Assembly: GCA_038235385.1 (NCBI GenBank)
Contig: JBBSTY010000096.1
Coordinates: 1-16,831, forward strand
Length of the DNA stretch: 16,831 nt
DNA from: JBBSTY01 sp038235385
Lineage (GTDB): Bacteria > Actinomycetota > Acidimicrobiia > Acidimicrobiales > Acidimicrobilacustridaceae
Direction of reading: 5' to 3'
Shown here: one piece after another, positions 13,841 to 16,831 of the stretch
Layout: each line of letters opens with the position of its first letter
Numbering within the stretch: the stretch's first letter is position 1
Position numbers and translations under genes: made by a program
The notes under the pieces: generated by a model
The model's database searches: none
What the model saw: only the letters and a program-made list of their open reading frames with translations
What the model was told of the DNA's origin: nothing

Positions 13841-15082
13841 TCAGTGCGGCCCCAGCAGCATCACCGGCACGACGTCGCCGATCTCGACCGTGTCGCCGTC
13901 GGCCACGATGGCGAGGCCGTTCGCCCCCGCCATCCCGGTGAGCTGGTGGCTCCCCTGGTGACCGGCGCTGCGGAGGTGGAAGGTGGCGTCGTCGCGGTCG
14001 TAGCGAACCACCACGCGATCGAGGTGCACCTTGCCGTCGGGCCGACGGTGGAGCGGCTCGTCCACCACCGCCATGACCTGGGGACGGTCGAGGTCATCGG
14101 CGTCGTGGCCCATCATGGCTCGCAGGCCCGGCCGGGCGAACAGCTCGAACGAGACCATCGACGACACCGGGTTCCCGGGGAGGCCGAACACCGGCACCGC
14201 CACGCCGTCGGATCGTTCGACGGTCCCGAACGCCAGCGGCTTGGCCGGCCGGACGGCGATCTGCATCCACCGCATCGTGCCGATCTGGTCGAGGACGACC
14301 TTGACGTAGTCGAAGTCACCCATGCTCACGCCGCCGGTGGTGAGCAGCGCGTCGCAGGTCGAGACCCCGAGGTGGATCGCGGCTGCGATGGCGTCGGGGT
14401 CGTCCGGGATGCGTCCGAGATCGACGGCTTCGCACCCGCTCTCGGCCACCAGCGACAGCATGGTGATGCGGTTCGAGTCGCGGATCTGCCCGGGCCGCAG
14501 CGGCTCGGACCCCTCGACGAGCTCGTCGCCCGTGGAGAAGACACCGACGCGCGGGCTCGGGACGACGCTGACCTCGGCATGACCGAGCGAGGCGAGGACC
14601 CCCAGGTGGCCGGCGCCGAGCACCGCGCCAGCGGCGAACACCGCCTGCCCCGGGACGAGATCGTCGCCGGCCGGGCGCACGTGGTTGCCCGGAGCGACCT
14701 CGGCGAGGATCTCGACGCGGTCGCCGGCGAGTGCGCGCGTCCGCTCGACCATCACCACCGCGTCGGCCCCATCGGGCATGGGAGCACCGGTCATGATCCG
14801 GATCGCCTCCCCCGGGCCGACCGCCGCCGACGGCGCCTGTCCCGCCGCCAGGGTGGCCACCACCGAGAGCTCGACGGGTTCGTCGTCGGATGCCCCGACC
14901 GAATCAGCCGACCGGACGGCGAACCCGTCCATGGCCGTGTTGGCGAACGGCGGGATCGCCTCGTCGGCGGTGATGTCGGTTGCGAGCACGCGCCCGTCGG
15001 CGGCGAGCAGGGCCACCACGACCGGCGACGCCGGGGTCAGCGAGGCGAGCACGAAGGCGCGAGCCTCCTGGAGGGAGATCAT
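13841..15082 (-). CDS. moeA: Molybdopterin molybdotransferase MoeA / gephyrin-like protein Glp
   Basis: MoeA inserts molybdate into adenylylated molybdopterin. The 413-residue protein has the full domain order: PPFANTAMDGFAV at 44-56, RIMTGAPMPDGADAVV at 95-110, STGDEL at 183-188, TTGGVSMGDFDYV at 248-260, KPLAFG at 281-286, GLPGNPVSS at 300-308, and a C-terminal domain from about 335. In corynebacteria the copy next to galU, called Glp, is a division protein that binds FtsZ and the membrane protein GlpR; mycobacteria have the same galU-moeA neighbourhood. Because galU lies 43 bases upstream and a GlpR-like gene is downstream, this may be Glp, while adjacent moaA and moaC support a cofactor role. 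The two roles are not exclusive. ATG at 15080-15082 has AGGA seven bases upstream. Confidence 0.93.
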   Translation of the reverse strand: MISLQEARAFVLASLTPASPVVVALLAADGRVLATDITADEAIPPFANTAMDGFAVRSADSVGASDDEPVELSVVATLAAGQAPSAAVGPGEAIRIMTGAPMPDGADAVVMVERTRALAGDRVEILAEVAPGNHVRPAGDDLVPGQAVFAAGAVLGAGHLGVLASLGHAEVSVVPSPRVGVFSTGDELVEGSEPLRPGQIRDSNRITMLSLVAESGCEAVDLGRIPDDPDAIAAAIHLGVSTCDALLTTGGVSMGDFDYVKVVLDQIGTMRWMQIAVRPAKPLAFGTVERSDGVAVPVFGLPGNPVSSMVSFELFARPGLRAMMGHDADDLDRPQVMAVVDEPLHRRPDGKVHLDRVVVRYDRDDATFHLRSAGHQGSHQLTGMAGANGLAIVADGDTVEIGDVVPVMLLGPH

Positions 15083-15125
15083 GTCCTGATCCTGCCAGGT
15101 GCCACCGCCGTCGTGGCACGCCGGG

Positions 15126-16016
15126 TCAGTCGAGTGATCCGCGCCGTTCGACGATCTCGCGGAGGAAGGCCCGGAACTCGGGACCGAGGTCCTCGCGGTC
15201 CATGGCGATCTCGACGGTGGCCCGCAGGTAGTCGAGCTTCTTGCCGATGTCGTAGCGCCCTTCCTCGAACAGGTAGCCGTACACGGTCTGATCCGCGAGG
15301 AGCAGAGCGATGGCGTCGGTGAGCTGGATCTCGCCGCCGACCCCGGGGGTGACGCGCTCGAGCTTGTCGAAGATCTCGGGCGTGAAGACGTACCGGCCCA
15401 TGACGGCCATGCCCGACGGCGCCTCGGCCGGTTCGGGCTTCTCGACGATGTCGAGCACCCGGACGAGCCCGTCGTTGATGATCTCGGGCTTGACGCAGCC
15501 GTAGGCCGAGATCTCGTCGAGTGGGAACTCCTTGAGCGCGATCACCGAGCGGCCGTACTGCGCGTACGTGTCGATCATCCCCTCGAGGACCTGCGACCGA
15601 CGGTCCATGATGTCGTCGCCCAGCATCACGACGAAGGGGTCGTCGCCGACGTGCTTGCGGGCCACCGAGACGGCGTGGCCGAGGCCGAGCGGCTCGCCCT
15701 GGCGCACGTAGTGGATGTCGGCCATCTCGGCGAGCGCCTGGATCTCGCCGAGTTGGTGGATCTTGCCCTTCTGCTCCAGGTAGTACTCGAGTTCGAAGTT
15801 GCGATCGAAGTGGTCCTCGATGGCCCGCTTGCCACGACCGGTGATGATCAGGATGTCCTCGATGCCGGCACGGACCGCCTCCTCGACCACGTATTGGATC
15901 GCCGGCTTGTCGACCACCGGCAGCATCTCCTTGGGCTGCGCCTTGGTGGCCGGCAGGAACCGCGTACCCAACCCCGCAGCGGGGATGACTGCCTTGGTCA
16001 CCGCACCGTTCGTCAT
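15126..16016 (-). CDS. galU: UTP-glucose-1-phosphate uridylyltransferase GalU
   Basis: GalU makes UDP-glucose, the glucosyl donor for envelope polysaccharides and glycolipids. The 296-residue length is normal. The N-terminal nucleotide-binding loop AAGLGTRFLPATK is at 13-25, followed by PKEMLPVVDKPAIQYVVEEA at 28-47. GEPLGLGHAV at 107-116, MLGDDIMD at 131-138, EKPEP at 192-196 and GGEIQLTDAI at 227-236 complete the family set. ATG at 16014-16016 is firmly supported by GGAGGT six bases upstream; longer in-frame starts are not. It heads the minus-strand block containing moeA, moaA and moaC. A TACGAT -10 lies within an inverted repeat about 45 bases upstream. Transcription is divergent from the FmdB-family gene. 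Confidence 0.97.
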   Translation of the reverse strand: MTNGAVTKAVIPAAGLGTRFLPATKAQPKEMLPVVDKPAIQYVVEEAVRAGIEDILIITGRGKRAIEDHFDRNFELEYYLEQKGKIHQLGEIQALAEMADIHYVRQGEPLGLGHAVSVARKHVGDDPFVVMLGDDIMDRRSQVLEGMIDTYAQYGRSVIALKEFPLDEISAYGCVKPEIINDGLVRVLDIVEKPEPAEAPSGMAVMGRYVFTPEIFDKLERVTPGVGGEIQLTDAIALLLADQTVYGYLFEEGRYDIGKKLDYLRATVEIAMDREDLGPEFRAFLREIVERRGSLD

Positions 16017-16050
16017 GGTGGTACCTCCGAGAGCCGTCGTCGCTCGGTGT

Positions 16051-16076
16051 CGAGCGCCTCGCATCGTAGGCGCTCG
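16051..16076. promoter_or_regulatory. Inverted repeat over the galU promoter, possible operator
   Basis: CGAGCGCCT at 16051-16059 and AGGCGCTCG at 16068-16076 are perfect nine-base inverted arms separated by eight bases. A TACGAT hexamer on the minus strand (16063-16068), a plausible galU -10, lies in the centre. A protein bound here would block galU and might also affect the divergent FmdB-family gene. A hairpin in a longer transcript is the alternative. Confidence 0.45.
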
Positions 16077-16137
16077 CACGAGTCGGGGACGGCGGACCGG
16101 TGCGGCGACGGGCTGGGGTGCCACGGGCCGGCCCCGG

Positions 16138-16143
16138 TATGCT
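16138..16143 (+). promoter_or_regulatory. Possible -10 element for the FmdB-family gene
   Basis: TATGCT, close to the TATAAT consensus, lies about 80 bases before the FmdB-family ATG. The -35 region is poor. The same hexamer occurs at 16719-16724 before the next gene. Confidence 0.4.
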
Positions 16144-16224
16144 CGGACCCCTCGCGCGGTCTGATCCGGCCGCCGACCGGCCGTCGAGTCGGGTCCGGAA
16201 CCACACACGGAGAATCCCACCGCG

Positions 16225-16641
16225 ATGCCCACCTATGAGTACCGCTGCAAGGACTGCGGCCACGAGTTCGAGGCCGTCCAGGCCTTCACCGACGATCCCA
16301 TCTCGGTCTGCCCCACCTGCGGCGGCACGGTCAAGAAGCGCTTCGGCAACGTGGGCATCAGCTTCAAGGGAAGCGGCTTCTACAAGACCGACACGCGCAG
16401 CTCGTCGCGATCGGGATCCTCGGGCGGCGGGTCGGACTCCACCTCGTCGACCACCGGCTCCGGATCGGGATCCTCCGACACCGGTTCATCCACCAGCACC
16501 ACCGCCGATTCGTCGTCGGCCGCGTCCTCCACGGCGTCGTCGGGTTCGGACTCGGGTTCCGGTTCCGGTTCGGGTTCCGGCTCCGGATCGGGATCGGGTT
16601 CCGGCTCGGGATCGGGTTCGTCCTCCTCCGCCAGCACCTGA
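16225..16641 (+). CDS. FmdB-family zinc-ribbon protein with Ser/Gly-rich tail (Ruc/Rv0991c-like)
   Basis: The 138-residue product begins MPTYEYRCKDCGHEFE, the FmdB/CxxC_CxxC_SSSS signature. Cys8, Cys11, Cys29 and Cys32 form a zinc ribbon. Residues 60 to the end are almost only Ser, Gly, Thr, Asp and Ala, ending with eleven Ser-Gly dipeptides, so this half should be disordered. In Mycobacterium tuberculosis the serine-rich relative Rv0991c (Ruc) lies near galU and acts as a redox-regulated chaperone: oxidation of the zinc cysteines activates it and the disordered tail contributes. The same position beside galU and the same design suggest a similar role here, but this is inference; other FmdB proteins were linked to regulation of formamidase or methanol genes. 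GGAGA lies 13 bases before the ATG, a long spacing. Confidence 0.85.
   Translation: MPTYEYRCKDCGHEFEAVQAFTDDPISVCPTCGGTVKKRFGNVGISFKGSGFYKTDTRSSSRSGSSGGGSDSTSSTTGSGSGSSDTGSSTSTTADSSSAASSTASSGSDSGSGSGSGSGSGSGSGSGSGSGSSSSAST
16552..16617 (+). repeat. Hexanucleotide repeat encoding eleven Ser-Gly dipeptides
   Basis: Eleven in-frame six-base units of the form TC(C/G)GG(T/A/C) run without interruption inside the FmdB-family gene. The third positions vary, so the DNA repeat is imperfect while the protein repeat is exact. Gain or loss of units would change tail length without breaking the frame. Confidence 0.85.
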
Positions 16642-16646
16642 CAACC

Positions 16647-16663
16647 GGCCGCGCCGCGCGGCC
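16647..16663 (+). terminator. GC hairpin after the FmdB-family gene
   Basis: GGCCGCG-CCG-CGCGGCC is a perfect seven-pair stem with a three-base loop, starting six bases after the stop. Its inner 15 bases are identical to the hairpin after the enoyl-CoA hydratase gene. No U-tract follows. Confidence 0.45.
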
Positions 16664-16718
16664 ACCGTGTGGCGTCCCTGCGAATCGAGTCACCCGAGCG
16701 TCACTGGGTCGATCGACC

Positions 16719-16724
16719 TATGCT
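16719..16724 (+). promoter_or_regulatory. Possible -10 element for the gene at the right edge
   Basis: TATGCT, about 40 bases before the ATG at 16767 and after the FmdB-gene hairpin. The -35 is not clear. It suggests the right-edge gene is a separate transcription unit. Confidence 0.4.
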
Positions 16725-16766
16725 CATGCCGCTCTCGAGCGAACACCCCTCTCTCGAAGGTTCGCG

Positions 16767-16831
16767 ATGACCGTCGACGCGCACACCAACCACGACTCGA
16801 GCGCGTCCTGCGCCCTGCCGGCCGTCAAGAC
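16767..16831 (+). CDS. First codons of a gene running off the right edge, function unknown
   Basis: ATG at 16767 is preceded by GAAGG six bases upstream, a good ribosome binding site, and the frame stays open to the edge (21 complete codons). The residues seen, beginning MTVDAHTNHDSSASCALPAV, are not enough to recognise a family. It is read in the same direction as the FmdB-family gene, with a hairpin and a possible promoter between them. Confidence 0.5.
   Translation, partial: MTVDAHTNHDSSASCALPAVK

Noticed and set aside
12794..15322. Very long open frame on the plus strand opposite moaA, moeA and the end of galU
   Set aside because: The opposite strand holds three well-conserved enzymes. 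The plus-strand product is rich in Arg, Asp, Gly, Val and His with no family motif, as expected for the mirror frame of high-GC genes.
16540..16620. Ser-Gly coding repeat considered as a CRISPR-like or non-coding tandem array
   Set aside because: The units are six bases, in frame, and end at a normal stop codon in a protein with a zinc-ribbon start; there are no spacers.

Overview
The window is high-GC DNA with actinobacterial gene content. Several features suggest the class Acidimicrobiia: starts that look leaderless, an actinobacterial five-helix molybdoenzyme, and a galU - gephyrin-like moeA - small membrane protein neighbourhood next to a serine-rich FmdB protein, as in mycobacteria. This is inference from gene content; there is no rRNA or other phylogenetic marker here. 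I see no insertion sequence, phage gene, CRISPR array or obvious transferred segment. No gap between genes exceeds 300 bases.

Layout. (1) Bases 1-2856, minus strand: an acyl-CoA desaturase, then a cytochrome P450, then the start of a membrane protein that leaves the window. They are closely spaced and could be one lipid-related operon. A TetR-type palindrome lies upstream of the desaturase. (2) 3110-4723, plus: a membrane-anchored sulfite-oxidase-family molybdoenzyme with five predicted helices and a twin-arginine motif before the last one. (3) 4811-7347, minus: an extended SDR epimerase/reductase and a secreted, probably lipid-anchored, zinc metallopeptidase. The peptidase is an internal duplication whose second half has lost the zinc site. 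(4) 7555-9022: divergent DoxX-family membrane protein and enoyl-CoA hydratase/isomerase. (5) 9080-16016, all minus: galU, moeA/glp, moaA, moaC, a small GlpR-like membrane protein, a translin/TRAX-family protein, tRNA-Ala(CGC) and sua5. (6) 16225 to the right edge, plus: a FmdB zinc-ribbon protein with a long Ser-Gly tail, then the first codons of another gene.

How the genes fit together. MoaA and MoaC carry out the first step of molybdenum cofactor synthesis and MoeA inserts molybdate, so this block could supply the molybdoenzyme at 3110. The MoeA copy may also, or instead, be the gephyrin-like division protein Glp, since a GlpR-like membrane protein lies in the same cluster. GalU makes UDP-glucose for the envelope. 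Sua5 makes the tRNA t6A precursor, and the translin/TRAX protein is a possible RNase next to a tRNA gene, so that stretch has an RNA theme.

The points most worth a second look are the peptidase with a dead second domain, the TRAX-like protein that keeps its catalytic acidic residues, the Glp/GlpR arrangement, the Sec/Tat-type molybdoenzyme, and several palindromes placed at promoters.
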